Shown here: positions 40,701-49,384 of the stretch, piece by piece | Layout: every line of letters begins with the position of its first letter | Numbering within the stretch: the stretch's first letter is position 1 | NCBI GenBank assembly: GCA_964549945.1 | Contig: CAZJXD010000009.1 | Coordinates: 1-64,000 of the forward strand | Origin: B25-G16 sp964549945 | GTDB taxonomy: Bacteria; Desulfobacterota; DSM-4660; Desulfatiglandales; B25-G16 | Length of the DNA: 64,000 bases | Reading direction: 5' to 3' | Notes under the pieces: model-generated | What the model was told of the DNA's origin: nothing | Database searches by the model: none | Seen by the model: only the letters and a program-made list of their open reading frames with translations | Translations under genes and position numbers: made by a program

Positions 40701-41494
40701 TGAAATATCTCTCCGGACGGCTCCCAATGTCTGATTTTGAGTTAGATTTCGGCGTGAGCGGTACCGCCCCCAATATGTTTGATGTGTTTTTCCGCTGTAT
40801 CGGGGAGGCTATCGATGATATGGCGAGGCCCATCGATGCCATCAAGCACCAGGCCAAGACCGTGACTGTGGGAACGAGCAGGATATGGGAGCCAATCAAG
40901 GGGTTGCTATTTGAGACCCTGGAGAAAAACGGATTTGGTGTCAGCAGCCTTACCAACAAGAATGTTATTGTGGTAAAAAACCTTCAAGACATCATTGCCG
41001 AAATAAGGGGTGAAACCCTGTATAGGATACGCAACCTTACGTATACAGGTGAGCCGGTTGAGCACTCTCGAATTGAACTGGTGCACAAGAAAGGAACTGC
41101 TTCCAAGCTAAGATCCAGAGTGGAAAGGGATAACAGGCTTAAGGGAACGAAGAGGATCATCGTTAAGGCCGGAAATGTCTTCATCGGAAAGGGAAAGATC
41201 GACAACAGAAGCATCCTTGTCATCCCCCTCATAAAAAAGGGCCCCCACATCGACCACCTCATGCTTCTCGAAGTAGATTTTAAGAAGGACATTGAGCTGC
41301 GAAAAAAGGTGAGGGCCCTCGGCGACAAATATGCCCACATCAAAAACATCGTTGAGGAGGTGGGCCTGGCCTGGAAGGATGAGTTCCTCGGTCTTCTCAA
41401 CGTAGAGGATCTGTTTGGAAGATCAGCCGAAAAGATAGCGGAATTCATTATATCATCCTCTTCTGCGTCCAAGCCCTCAGGAGAGGGTCGCTGA
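37742..41494 (+). CDS. Giant GlmS-like protein (class II amidotransferase plus SIS domains)
   Basis: A 1250-residue relative of glucosamine-6-phosphate synthase, twice the usual 610. The amidotransferase nucleophile is the Cys in LNCGLTGIVAF, about 50 residues from the N-terminus rather than at position 2, so a leader must be removed for catalysis. A charged insertion of about 170 residues splits the domain. HTRWASVGE, FLNGDIDNY and TTDTKII keep the glutamine-binding residues. Two SIS domains follow (AITQSGTTTDTNMA, SVASTKAYYSQ); the second retains Lys-His in IEDKKHIDL but the usual HGPLALI is changed. About 300 extra C-terminal residues are unknown. A TTG start with AAAGGTGGG is chosen; GTG 37721 and ATG 37760 are alternatives. 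Confidence 0.8.
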   Translation: MKKTKLMSFFGKIRLIYKEYLCFPEIFVGKSPKSVPTGSLILFPLQVNQLNCGLTGIVAFKREESIAPEVPTHRIESVIRHLKGHTYGKIQRKKGDLAEMYLGGENLIRESQDLIGNLKITSSLYKIFKGKTIKEKLQKASTVLGELINEEEGEHHKRLNILTPEENEVITRRIALLKDMAWSLREEILKNLEKIEDLSWFPNRDMPFLAFARMKDLNTLFNNLDRLEVRGRDSAGISIITVVEEKDYLRFERALKEGSLLQEFSARQKEEILINRAIAVHGDDGSVSLTFTYKIAAQIGHLGDNVRYLRKQTHDDRILHCLITLPSLYQTAIAHTRWASVGEITEANCHPADNVVTRDNGEHESYGCKGIIHAFLNGDIDNYLTLKDKFENQTRTSIPDQITTDTKIIPLQIQRYYEKGHPLEESFRLAVNDFTGSHAIAIHTDIAPGKIFLAQRGSGQTLFVGLGKEGYIAASEIYGLVEETSRYIKMEGYKTPHGLQGKNQGQIFILDQDARGELEGIRAMYYDGTPIHLSEDLIKQTEITSRDIDRQDFPHYFLKEIFESPESVEKTVQNRWRIIRKNRKRHPVIILEDEALPPPLAEAFQQERIKRILLIGQGTAGVAACGCAELLRYYLADSGITVAPLKASEFSGDLTKEALNDTLVVAITQSGTTTDTNMAVDMARERGAHTMAIVNRRDSDITFKVEGVLYTSTGRDIEMSVASTKAYYSQIAAGAILGLKLAQLTAARDDDFILGEIRRLMRIPFLMKKILESEEDIARSAHRFAPTKKYWAAVGSGYNKIASDEIRIKLSELCYKTISSDVIEDKKHIDLSSEPLIFICAAGSRGHVIGDIVKDTAIFKAHQATTIVIAPEGEERFTPYADSVLYVPEIEEHFSPILTTLAGHLWGYHAARAINEESRFLFDFREEMSSYISASLQKGLDIYQTVLDKTFQEKTARFSSHFKKRLGDRRYTTAMELKAASDLTLLLKYLSGRLPMSDFELDFGVSGTAPNMFDVFFRCIGEAIDDMARPIDAIKHQAKTVTVGTSRIWEPIKGLLFETLEKNGFGVSSLTNKNVIVVKNLQDIIAEIRGETLYRIRNLTYTGEPVEHSRIELVHKKGTASKLRSRVERDNRLKGTKRIIVKAGNVFIGKGKIDNRSILVIPLIKKGPHIDHLMLLEVDFKKDIELRKKVRALGDKYAHIKNIVEEVGLAWKDEFLGLLNVEDLFGRSAEKIAEFIISSSSASKPSGEGR

Positions 41495-41571
41495 GGCCTT
41501 CGTCCTGAAACCATCCTAAATAGCATGAGAAAAATAACATCGTGCTGAGCAGGAAGCGTAGCGGATTCCCT

Positions 41572-43305
41572 ATGGCATCCGAGGTGGAGAACATATATCA
41601 AGGTATCCGTCGCCAGATCGACGCCATCGAAACCTACTCCCTGGACTTTATCTTCTCCTCCCAAAGGCATCCATTCCTGGATGTGAAATCAATCATCGAG
41701 GGCTTTGAGGGTGAATGGCGGGCAATGAGACCCTTGCTCGAGCGGAAGGCCCTTGTGCATGAATTGGCCTCCATCCTCTTTCCGGAGAAGCCCTATGATC
41801 TCAAGATCGTCCAGCGCGTACGCGATATCTTCCTAAGCTCTCCTCCTCCTCCTCACCCCCTGGTATTCATGGACGTTTGCATTGCGAAGATATTGGAAAA
41901 GACCTGGGGGAGATTTAGGAGGCGAGTTTCCCCACAATTGCTCCTTGAGCTGTTAAATTTCTACAAGCTCAGGAGCCCCGAGTTCCTGATCGCGATCAAG
42001 CCGATTCTACGAATCGTCTCAGATCGAAGACGAGCTCTCAGCCATTTAATACGATCGAGCGCCTGTGAGGTGCTGGTCAATAATTATGAGAGCGAGGCCC
42101 TGTTTATCTTCATCTCATGCGCAACAGATCTCACGGAGGAGGAAAAACAAGCCTCCTTCCAAAGCCTCACCGCCTTTCAAAAGATCTATCGAAGGCTCCT
42201 GGAGTTGCACGTGGGAATCCCGGAAAAGGACCTCATTAGCCTGAGGTGGTTCGGGGTTTCTTATGATGAATTGCGGCAAAAGAGGGAACACAGGGATAGC
42301 CTTTCAAACCTGGTGAGGCGTTTCATCGAGCTTCTGGCGAGAAAGGATAAAGACCGAGCGATTCCTATAGGACGTTATCTCGTCTTGAGATTCAACAATG
42401 AAGACATCCTCAGGATCATCCGCTATGAAGTAAGCAAGGACCCGGCCCTTTGCCCGGAAACGCCTATGACAAGATTCATTTACCGTCAAACCTATAAGAT
42501 CATGAAGGAGTTCCGCGACAACTATATCCCACACGAGGTGGACAGGGAGGTGACCCAGACGCTCTCCGAAACAGAGGCACATGCCATCAATACTATGCGC
42601 CTCGTCACCGTTGGTAAGGTGCCGGCGTCCGTGGTGCTAAAGGGGGTGCCGCAAGGCCCCCGACCGGCAAAAGGCTATGACATCCTTCCCCGGTTCATGG
42701 AAACCCTTCACAGGTTCAATCTCGAGGCCCTCTTTGAGCTCCGCTCGATTCACCCTGTTTCCCAGCACATATTCATTCTCCTGGCAAACATCGCCGATAA
42801 CATGGAGCTGGGCAGGGACGAGCTCTTCCATTTCATATTCTATCTGGAAAATATGCTCTTCTTTCTCCAGGAACTGGAGGAGTTAGACATCCCAGTGAAG
42901 CAAGATTCCGCCTATGGGCTCATCAAGAATCCCTACCAGCTTCATTCCCTGAACATGATCAGGGAGGGCACCTATTTTGCCTCAACCGGGTTGTGGTATC
43001 AAAACACGATACCCCCCAGCGTCATACGGTGTATTAGCCCATACGCCATTCCCAACTGTGTGGGGGTGAGGGACCGCCACATCTTCTCGCAGATCTCCCT
43101 GGTAACCGGGGGCTTCAGGGGAACCCCCTTCGATTTGGACAGCACCAACAGGTACGCATGGGATGATGAGCCAGAAAACTGTCTGTTCAGGCCCGGGTAC
43201 TTTCAGATCACGATTCCCCAGTCCATCCTCGGTCGATGGGAAGAAACGCAGGCAATACAACGGAGGGCTCTCGAGGAGCTGATTCAAAAAAAGCGGTGGA
43301 ATTAA
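41572..43305 (+). CDS. Conserved-looking protein of unknown function, 577 aa
   Basis: I recognise no family. It is soluble, mostly helical, with a basic composition, no signal peptide and no nucleotide-binding motif. Notable stretches are SSPPPPHPLVFMD near residue 95, a long helical centre, and a C-terminal segment with many aromatics and Asn (GTYFASTGLWYQNTIPPS, GVRDRHIFSQISLVTGGF). The start at 41572 gives MASEVENIYQGIRRQ; GTG 41542 is possible. It follows the GlmS-like gene by under 80 bases on the same strand and is probably co-expressed, so its role may be linked to that protein. Confidence 0.7.
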   Translation: MASEVENIYQGIRRQIDAIETYSLDFIFSSQRHPFLDVKSIIEGFEGEWRAMRPLLERKALVHELASILFPEKPYDLKIVQRVRDIFLSSPPPPHPLVFMDVCIAKILEKTWGRFRRRVSPQLLLELLNFYKLRSPEFLIAIKPILRIVSDRRRALSHLIRSSACEVLVNNYESEALFIFISCATDLTEEEKQASFQSLTAFQKIYRRLLELHVGIPEKDLISLRWFGVSYDELRQKREHRDSLSNLVRRFIELLARKDKDRAIPIGRYLVLRFNNEDILRIIRYEVSKDPALCPETPMTRFIYRQTYKIMKEFRDNYIPHEVDREVTQTLSETEAHAINTMRLVTVGKVPASVVLKGVPQGPRPAKGYDILPRFMETLHRFNLEALFELRSIHPVSQHIFILLANIADNMELGRDELFHFIFYLENMLFFLQELEELDIPVKQDSAYGLIKNPYQLHSLNMIREGTYFASTGLWYQNTIPPSVIRCISPYAIPNCVGVRDRHIFSQISLVTGGFRGTPFDLDSTNRYAWDDEPENCLFRPGYFQITIPQSILGRWEETQAIQRRALEELIQKKRWN

Positions 43306-43748
43306 TGGGAGGCCAGGACTCCCCCCGGAATCGGTACTTGTTGCGCCTTTCAATGCCGGCTTGTGTCTCGCTTTTTTTCTCTTCTCTTCCACATTACGCA
43401 ACCATCATATTGAACGGCTCTATGCAAATGCCCTATGATCGATAAAATAGGTTGATAATGGCTTGAGACGGTTAAGAAGGTGAAAAAGCGGTTCTCTCTT
43501 GGCGGTTCAACACTCAAACGTTGTACCATGGAATGCTGTACACCGGGCCCAGCTAGTATCCCATGAAGGGAAGGCCTTCTTCCCTCTCTTTATTGGCGCA
43601 CCGACGCTCTATCTCGCCTGACTTTAACCCTCCCTTCCACGCTCTCGATTTCTGCTCCCCCATAGTGAAAAATAACCTATTTTAAAAGCAGACAATGTGG
43701 TATCTTCCGATAACGTCAATCTTACAGTGCGAGCTGTAGGCACCCAGT
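43306..43748 (+). other. 443-bp gap, one weak hairpin, no gene
   Basis: GGGAAGG and CCTTC(TT)CCC near 43568-43585 can pair around a 10-base palindrome (GAAGGCCTTC) and are followed by TCTCTTTA, a weak terminator for the operon upstream. The rest shows no feature that I can support. Part of it should contain the promoter of the GAF-ANTAR gene. Confidence 0.35.
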
Positions 43749-44459
43749 ATGGATAAGGTCTCTCAGAAGACATATGATGGGTATATTAAGGCCCTTACCG
43801 ATATAAGTAAGGCGATCACATCAGACAAATATTTAGAGGACATACTGAAGTTGATTGTTATGGTTACTGCTCAGGTCACCGGGGTAGAGATCTGCTCTCT
43901 ATGGTTGATAGAGGAAGACGAAAAAGGAAAAAGGGCAAGGCTTAAGGCCACCCAGGCCATTGACCCGGAATACGTGAAGGACAGGGTGCTCGGCTTAAAC
44001 GAGGGCGTGGTGGGCTATGTGGCATCTACAAACAGGCCCCTTTTGGTAGAGGATGTCTTAAAAGAGACACGATTTAAGGAGAAGGAGATGGCGAGGAAAT
44101 TAGGCCTGGTGTCCATGCTCGGCGTACCCATGCATGTGAAGGAAGACAGGGTGATCGGCGTGCTGGACTGTTTCACAGTCGAGCCACATACGTTCTCCGA
44201 AACCGAGATCAGTCTCATCACAACGGTTGCAAATCAAGCCGCCATTGCCATTGAAAACACACAGCTTATGGTCAGAACCAAGGTAATCGAGGAAGAGCTT
44301 GAAAAGAGAAAGCTGATTGATAGGGCAAAGGAGATATTGATGGCCAAGAAAGGCTTTTCAGCTGAAAAATCGTTCCGATGGATACAGAAAAAGAGCATGG
44401 ATACACGGAAATCCATGAAGGAAATAGCCGAGGCGGTTATCATCTCACAGGATATTTAA
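43749..44459 (+). CDS. GAF-ANTAR antitermination regulator
   Basis: A 236-residue sensor with an N-terminal GAF domain (about 20-175; VTAQVTGVEICSLWLIEED, GLNEGVVGYVAS, LGVPMHVKEDRVIGVLDC). A coiled linker and a C-terminal ANTAR domain follow (ELEKRKLIDRAKEILMAKKG, then MKEIAEAVI). ANTAR domains bind paired small RNA hairpins and prevent termination in leaders of nitrogen-assimilation genes. The location inside a glutamine/glutamate gene cluster fits such a role. The GAF ligand is unknown. I did not find a convincing two-hexaloop RNA target nearby. Confidence 0.85.
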   Translation: MDKVSQKTYDGYIKALTDISKAITSDKYLEDILKLIVMVTAQVTGVEICSLWLIEEDEKGKRARLKATQAIDPEYVKDRVLGLNEGVVGYVASTNRPLLVEDVLKETRFKEKEMARKLGLVSMLGVPMHVKEDRVIGVLDCFTVEPHTFSETEISLITTVANQAAIAIENTQLMVRTKVIEEELEKRKLIDRAKEILMAKKGFSAEKSFRWIQKKSMDTRKSMKEIAEAVIISQDI

Positions 44460-44588
44460 AACTATCAAGTGAAAGCTCTTCACATCACGGGTAACTGCTT
44501 GATAAATTGCTATCTTAAGGCTATTTTCTCAGGCAACAAGGTTTCATTGAGATTCAACCGCGGATTTATTGGCATGAGAAGATAAGCA

Positions 44589-44902
44589 ATGCCCAAACGC
44601 ACCAATATTCCTAAGATCATGATTATCGGATCAGGCCGAACATCGTGGATGCCATTAAGAACGGTAAGATCAAGCTGGCGATAAATACACCAAGCGGGAA
44701 GCTGAGCAAATACGATGACTCCTATATTCGAAAATCCGCGGTGAAATACAAGGTACCCCACATTACCACTCTTGCGGCGGCCATGGCTGCGGTGAGGGGC
44801 ATCGAGGCCTACCGAAACGACCATGGGCTTGTCAAACCGCTCCAGGCCTATCATATGGATATCAGCGGGTCTCCAGTTAAAACAGGAGGGGAGGGCAGAT
44901 GA
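44589..44902 (+). pseudogene. carB: carB relic: both ends joined, centre deleted
   Basis: ATG 44589 begins MPKRTNIPKIMIIGSG, the canonical N-terminus of carbamoyl-phosphate synthase large subunit. It is joined at about 44632 to the protein's extreme C-terminus in a different frame: RPNIVDAIKNGKIKLAINTP, then SYIRKSAVKYKVPHITTLAA and AAVRGIEA. Nearly all of the 1000 or so central residues, including both ATP-grasp units, are gone. The 3' fragment remains open and overlaps the PurF-like gene by four bases, keeping the ancient gene junction intact. Confidence 0.8.
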
Positions 44903-46278
44903 AATCGATGGCTGAGAACTGCGGGGTCTTCGGCGTTGTGCGGAACACGGATTGTGTTGAGGACATTTACAGGGGCCTTGATTTTCTCCAGCATAGGGGC
45001 CAGCAGTTCTGTGGTATCGCCACCTATGATGGAACCAGAATATATCTGATCACCCACTACGGTCAGGTTGGGAACACCTTTACCTCTCACGAGTTGGAGA
45101 GCTTCAAGGGCAACATGGGTATCGGGCACGTAAGCCTCAAGGAACGACAGCCCATGATGTGGCAAGGCGCTGTTGGCGAGATCGCCGTTGCCTTCAGCGG
45201 GAATATCATAAACAGCGAGGAGCTGCTCGAGGAGATGAAGGACAGGGGGGAGGCCTTCTATCATGGCCTGGATATAGAGATCATCTCCAAGCTCATTATG
45301 CAGGAGAAGGATGTGCTCGCGGGGATCTCCAGGCTGGCCGAAACAATAAAAGGCTCGTACTCGCTTGTGGTGTTAAGCCAGAACGGCATATATGCTGCCA
45401 GGGACATTTATGGATTCAGGCCCCTTATGTTAGGGGAGGGCTCGGGTGCCTTTATCGTCAGCTCCGAGTCGAGGGCCGTTCAGCATCTAGGGTTAAAGCG
45501 CCTCAGGGATGTAAGGCCGGGGGAGATCGTGTTTATCACCAAAAAGGGATTCGAGACCAAGCAACAGCTTAAAAGCCCCAGGAGGGCTCACTGTGCCTTT
45601 GAATGGGCGTACACGGCCAGCATGGACAGCAAGATCGACGGGCTCTGGGTTCAAGAGGCCAGAAACAACCTTGGCAAGAGCCTGGCGGAGAGGGATACGA
45701 GAGAGGGCGGCATTCATGCCGATCTAGTGGCACCAGTGCCGCTGTCAGGCATCGGCCACGCCCTTGGATATCACATGAGATCCGGGCTACAATACCAGGA
45801 GGTGTTTCTCTATAACCGATACGCGGATCGGAGCTATACCCAGCTCACTCAGGAGGATCGGGACAGGATGGCCAAGAAGAAGCTTTCCGTCTTGGAATAT
45901 GCGATTCAGGATAAGATGATTGTGCTTTGCGATGATTCCATTGTTCGGGGGACCCAGATCAGGGAAAAGGTAAGAGAACTGAAGAACGCCGGGGCTAAAG
46001 GGGTTCATGTCCGAATCGCCTGTCCGCCCCTGATGTACCCCTGTGATTTCGGTATATCAACCAGGACCTATGAAGAGCTTTTAGCCAGACAATACCTTCC
46101 CAATGGAAATATCACCTCCATGGATGAGCTCACGGCCCTGGAGGCCTGGGTTGCCGAGAGGATCGGCGCCGATTCGGTCAAGTACAACAGCCTGGAGGCC
46201 TTTGTCGAGGCGCTGAAGATGCCCGAGGAGAGCCTGTGTTTGCACTGCTGGGATGGAAATTGGCCGTTCGAGCTATAG
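44899..46278 (+). CDS. PurF-like amidophosphoribosyltransferase paralogue
   Basis: A 459-residue homologue of glutamine PRPP amidotransferase. Cys8 follows a 7-residue leader (AENCGVFGV) as in processed PurF. The phosphoribosyl half is kept (VLCDDSIVRGTQIREKV, FEWAYTASMDSKIDGLWVQEAR). In the amidotransferase half two key features are lost: the GHVRYxTxG segment is GHVSLKERQP (no Arg), and the AHNGN oxyanion loop is AFSGNI. The NRYVGRT motif of PurF is NRYADRS. It may use free ammonia, transfer ammonia to another substrate, or be regulatory. It overlaps the carB relic and is followed by nadE at 10 bases. Confidence 0.8.
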   Translation: MKSMAENCGVFGVVRNTDCVEDIYRGLDFLQHRGQQFCGIATYDGTRIYLITHYGQVGNTFTSHELESFKGNMGIGHVSLKERQPMMWQGAVGEIAVAFSGNIINSEELLEEMKDRGEAFYHGLDIEIISKLIMQEKDVLAGISRLAETIKGSYSLVVLSQNGIYAARDIYGFRPLMLGEGSGAFIVSSESRAVQHLGLKRLRDVRPGEIVFITKKGFETKQQLKSPRRAHCAFEWAYTASMDSKIDGLWVQEARNNLGKSLAERDTREGGIHADLVAPVPLSGIGHALGYHMRSGLQYQEVFLYNRYADRSYTQLTQEDRDRMAKKKLSVLEYAIQDKMIVLCDDSIVRGTQIREKVRELKNAGAKGVHVRIACPPLMYPCDFGISTRTYEELLARQYLPNGNITSMDELTALEAWVAERIGADSVKYNSLEAFVEALKMPEESLCLHCWDGNWPFEL

Positions 46279-46288
46279 GATCGACGCA

Positions 46289-47953
46289 ATGAAGATTGCC
46301 CTTGCCCAACTCAACCCGATCATCGGGGACTTCGCTTACAACGCTGACAAAATGAGGGCTGCTGCTGAGAGGGCCAAGGATCTAGCCTGTGACCTGGTTG
46401 TCTTCTCCGAGCTCGCCATCTCGGGCTACCCACCGCGAGACCTCCTGGAGAAGAGGGAATTTATCGAGGCAAACCTTACATACTTGCAAGGCCTGGTGAA
46501 ATCCATAGAGGGAATTGGCGTGATATGCGGGTATGTGGATAGAAACCAAACGAAGGTGGGGAACCCTCTCCACAACTCGGCCGTGCTTTTTGATAAAGGA
46601 AAAATACTCCATAAGGCGCACAAGAGGCTTCTTCCCACCTACGATGTATTCGATGAGACCAGGTACTTTGAGCCCGGCTCGGAATGCACGCCTTACCCTT
46701 ACAAAAATCACCGGATCGGGCTCACCGTGTGTGAGGATATCTGGAATGACAGGGAATTCTTCATAAAGCCCCGGTACCCGATCGATCCAGTGGAAAGGAT
46801 GGTCAGCGAGGGGGCCAACCTCATCATAAATGTGGCGGCATCCCCTTACTATGTGGGTAAACGTGAGTTTAAAAGGGATATGTTTCTTAATATCGTGAAA
46901 AAATATGAGGTGCCCCTCGTATATGTAAACCAGGTCGGCGGCAATGACAGCGTTCTTTTTGACGGTATCAGCCTTGCCTATAACGCGAAAGGCGAAATAG
47001 TTGCGAGGGCCCGCGATTTTGAGGAGGATATGGTGGTCTGCGACACCGCGAGCCAGAAAGGGGAGGTGCACCCGATCTCCGAATCGGATACAGAATCTAT
47101 CCTCAACGCGCTGGTAATGGGCACCAGGGACTATATCCGTAAATGCGGGTTTTCCAGGGCAGTAGTGGGCTTAAGCGGCGGTATCGACTCGGCGCTTACC
47201 GCATACGTTGCGGTCCAGGCCCTTGGAGGGGACAATGTCTTACTTGTATTCATGCCCTCTCAATACACCAATAAGGAAAACTTCGAAGACACAAAAATGC
47301 TTGCAGTCAATCTAGGGGTTGAGCTTGTTACCGTACCTATTGACGCGGAATTCGAAACGCTCATCAAAGACCTGTCGCCCTTGTTTAAGGATGTAGCAAC
47401 GGAGGTCACGGGCCAAAACATCCAGGCCAGGATCAGAGGAACGATGCTCATGGCAATCAGCAACAAACTGGGGCATCTGCTCCTGTCAACGGGCAATAAG
47501 TCGGAGCTAGCCGTGGGGTACTGCACCCTGTACGGGGATATGAACGGCGGCCTGGCAGTGATCTCGGATGTGCCCAAGACTTTTGTGTACCGAATCGCCC
47601 GGTTCATAAATAGCCAAAGGGAGGTGATCCCCGAGAGGATCATCCAAAAGCCCCCATCGGCTGAGCTGAAACCCGATCAACGAGATCAGGACGATCTGCC
47701 TCCTTATGAGATTTTAGATGGTATCCTGAAGGCGTATATAGAGGACAATAAAACTACTGAAGAGATCATGGAGATGGGGTTTGATCCATCGATCGTCAAG
47801 GATATCATCATGCGCATTTCTCGAAACGAATACAAGAGACACCAATCCCCCCCGGGCCTGAAGGTGACCACCAAGTCCTTCGGGTACGGCAGGAGATATC
47901 CCATAGCCCAGAGGTACCGATCTCCATGCGCCCTGGTTTCAGATAGGACTTGA
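46289..47953 (+). CDS. nadE: Glutamine-dependent NAD synthetase
   Basis: A 554-residue enzyme forming NAD from nicotinate adenine dinucleotide. The N-terminal nitrilase-fold glutaminase has Glu in VVFSELAISGYPPRDLL, Lys in HKRLLPTYDVFDE and Cys in VCEDIWND. The synthetase domain has the P-loop VGLSGGIDSALTAYVAV and LLSTGNKSELAVGYCTLYGD. ATG 46289 is the natural start; the frame runs upstream into purF. The last 11 or so residues differ from the usual RRYPIA ending and run into a transposase relic, so the original stop may have been replaced. Confidence 0.93.
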   Translation: MKIALAQLNPIIGDFAYNADKMRAAAERAKDLACDLVVFSELAISGYPPRDLLEKREFIEANLTYLQGLVKSIEGIGVICGYVDRNQTKVGNPLHNSAVLFDKGKILHKAHKRLLPTYDVFDETRYFEPGSECTPYPYKNHRIGLTVCEDIWNDREFFIKPRYPIDPVERMVSEGANLIINVAASPYYVGKREFKRDMFLNIVKKYEVPLVYVNQVGGNDSVLFDGISLAYNAKGEIVARARDFEEDMVVCDTASQKGEVHPISESDTESILNALVMGTRDYIRKCGFSRAVVGLSGGIDSALTAYVAVQALGGDNVLLVFMPSQYTNKENFEDTKMLAVNLGVELVTVPIDAEFETLIKDLSPLFKDVATEVTGQNIQARIRGTMLMAISNKLGHLLLSTGNKSELAVGYCTLYGDMNGGLAVISDVPKTFVYRIARFINSQREVIPERIIQKPPSAELKPDQRDQDDLPPYEILDGILKAYIEDNKTTEEIMEMGFDPSIVKDIIMRISRNEYKRHQSPPGLKVTTKSFGYGRRYPIAQRYRSPCALVSDRT

Positions 47954-48023
47954 TAACGATGATATCTCTCTTGCGGAATTCGGTCTCCATGCTCTCCGCC
48001 TCACCCTGAGGGCAAAGATTCTT

Positions 48024-48209
48024 TTGTCTCAGTTTCCATATATTGCCCGCGATCACCGTTTCTCGCCTCCAAGCACACTGGAAGGCGCGCTACAGGTTCT
48101 CTATGAGAGGGTGCTGCCCTTCTTCGAGGAGCTGGGACTCGGAGTGGAGCATTTCCCGGCCGATAATGGCCGGGAGTACTGCGGTGATTTGATGATCCAT
48201 CCCCATTAG
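48024..48209 (+). pseudogene. Fragment of an integrase-core (DDE, IS481-like) transposase
   Basis: The open frame reads LYERVLPFFEELGLGVEHFP then ADNGREYCG, matching the second catalytic Asp region of IS481/ISNCY-type DDE transposases (consensus TDNGxEYCG). It stops shortly after at 48209. The first and third catalytic residues and the ends of the element are missing. It lies between nadE and the alcohol dehydrogenase and marks a rearrangement point. Confidence 0.6.
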
Positions 48210-49384
48210 AAGGCGTTTTCGTATATCCTCCTTACATCTTCCTCGGTCAAATCCCTGGGGTTCGGGATAAACAGTCTTGCCTGCTTCATCCCCCCTTTAA
48301 CCAACTTAGGCAGATCATCTCTTGATATCCCGTACTCAGAAAGCCTAAAGGGGATCTCGACGGCGTTGAGCAACTTCTTCGCCGCTTCTACCGCTTTCTC
48401 CGCAGCGTCATACATTGAAAGACCCTCGACATGTTCTCCCATTGCTTCTGCAATTCTTGCAAATTTCTGAAGGCTTCCAGTCTTATTGAAATGCATAACG
48501 TGAGGTAGCATAATGGCATTTGATCGCCCGTGTGGTATCTGATATTCGTTCCCTAGTACATATGCTAATCCATGTACCGCACCCAGCCTACCACTAGCAA
48601 AGGCTAGCCCCGCGATATTTGCCGCCAACAGCATATTATATCTTGCAGTTACATCGGTCCCCTTTGAGTAGGCCGAGGGTAGATTGTGCGCAATAAGGCT
48701 GATTGCTTCGATTGCCAAAATTTCTGCAAAAGGTGTCGTGCTTACGGACACATATGACTCAATAGCGTGAACTAATGCATCCATCCCAGTATTTGCAGTG
48801 ATATCGGGCGGCATTGAAAGAGTCAATATTGGATCTAAAATGGCTACCTCTGCAATTAAAAAGCTACTGGATACCACCTTCTTAGTGTTTTCCTGTTCAT
48901 CGGTTATCACAATGGATCTTGTTACTTCACTCCCCGATCCCGCAGTAGTAGGGATGAGAATTTTTGGAAGTCCCGGTTTATGAATAGTCTCTAAGCCGAC
49001 GTAGTCTAAAATATCTCCCGGATTAGTCGCCATAACGGCAGAACCCTTTGCGACGTCCAGAGAACTTCCACCTCCAATCCCGATGACCACGTCATACATC
49101 CCCTCGCGGACCACCTTGGCGCATTCATCCACGACACGTGCTGGCGGCTCAGGCTCTACCTTATCAAAGACACCGGCCTCTATGTGTGTGTCATGCAATA
49201 CATCTTGCACAACTTGGACCAATCCGGCAGAGGCCAGTCCCGGGTCGGTGACAATAAGTGCCTTGCTTCTGCCCTGTGTCTTTACCTCATCCCCTAGTTT
49301 GTCAACTATATGGGTACCGAGTACGATCTTCTTGGGTGAAAAAAAATGACTGACTTTGTTGATTTCGTAGAAAAACGTATTCAT
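48206..49384 (-). CDS. Iron-containing (group III) alcohol dehydrogenase
   Basis: A 392-residue NAD-dependent dehydrogenase of the Fe-ADH family. Motifs: IGIGGGSSLDVAKGSAVM (cofactor), IPTTAGSGSEVTRSIVI, the metal ligands Asp and His in DPILTLSMPPDITANTGMD and ALVHAIESYVS, and two further His in GAVHGLAY and PHGRSNAIMLPHV. The substrate may be a medium-chain alcohol or hydroxy acid. The start at 49384 has GGGAG upstream. A strong promoter on this strand lies about 200 bases away, next to a decayed GntR gene. Confidence 0.88.
   Translation of the reverse strand: MNTFFYEINKVSHFFSPKKIVLGTHIVDKLGDEVKTQGRSKALIVTDPGLASAGLVQVVQDVLHDTHIEAGVFDKVEPEPPARVVDECAKVVREGMYDVVIGIGGGSSLDVAKGSAVMATNPGDILDYVGLETIHKPGLPKILIPTTAGSGSEVTRSIVITDEQENTKKVVSSSFLIAEVAILDPILTLSMPPDITANTGMDALVHAIESYVSVSTTPFAEILAIEAISLIAHNLPSAYSKGTDVTARYNMLLAANIAGLAFASGRLGAVHGLAYVLGNEYQIPHGRSNAIMLPHVMHFNKTGSLQKFARIAEAMGEHVEGLSMYDAAEKAVEAAKKLLNAVEIPFRLSEYGISRDDLPKLVKGGMKQARLFIPNPRDLTEEDVRRIYENAF

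Noticed and set aside
44465..44485. GTGAA/TTCAC hairpin as an ANTAR target
   Set aside because: ANTAR targets are two adjacent stems with six-base loops; this has a five-base loop and no partner.
44480..44585. Open stretch ending KVSLRFNRGFIGMRR before the carB relic
   Set aside because: Protein-like and could be the tail of a deleted gene, but I cannot name a family and no start exists.
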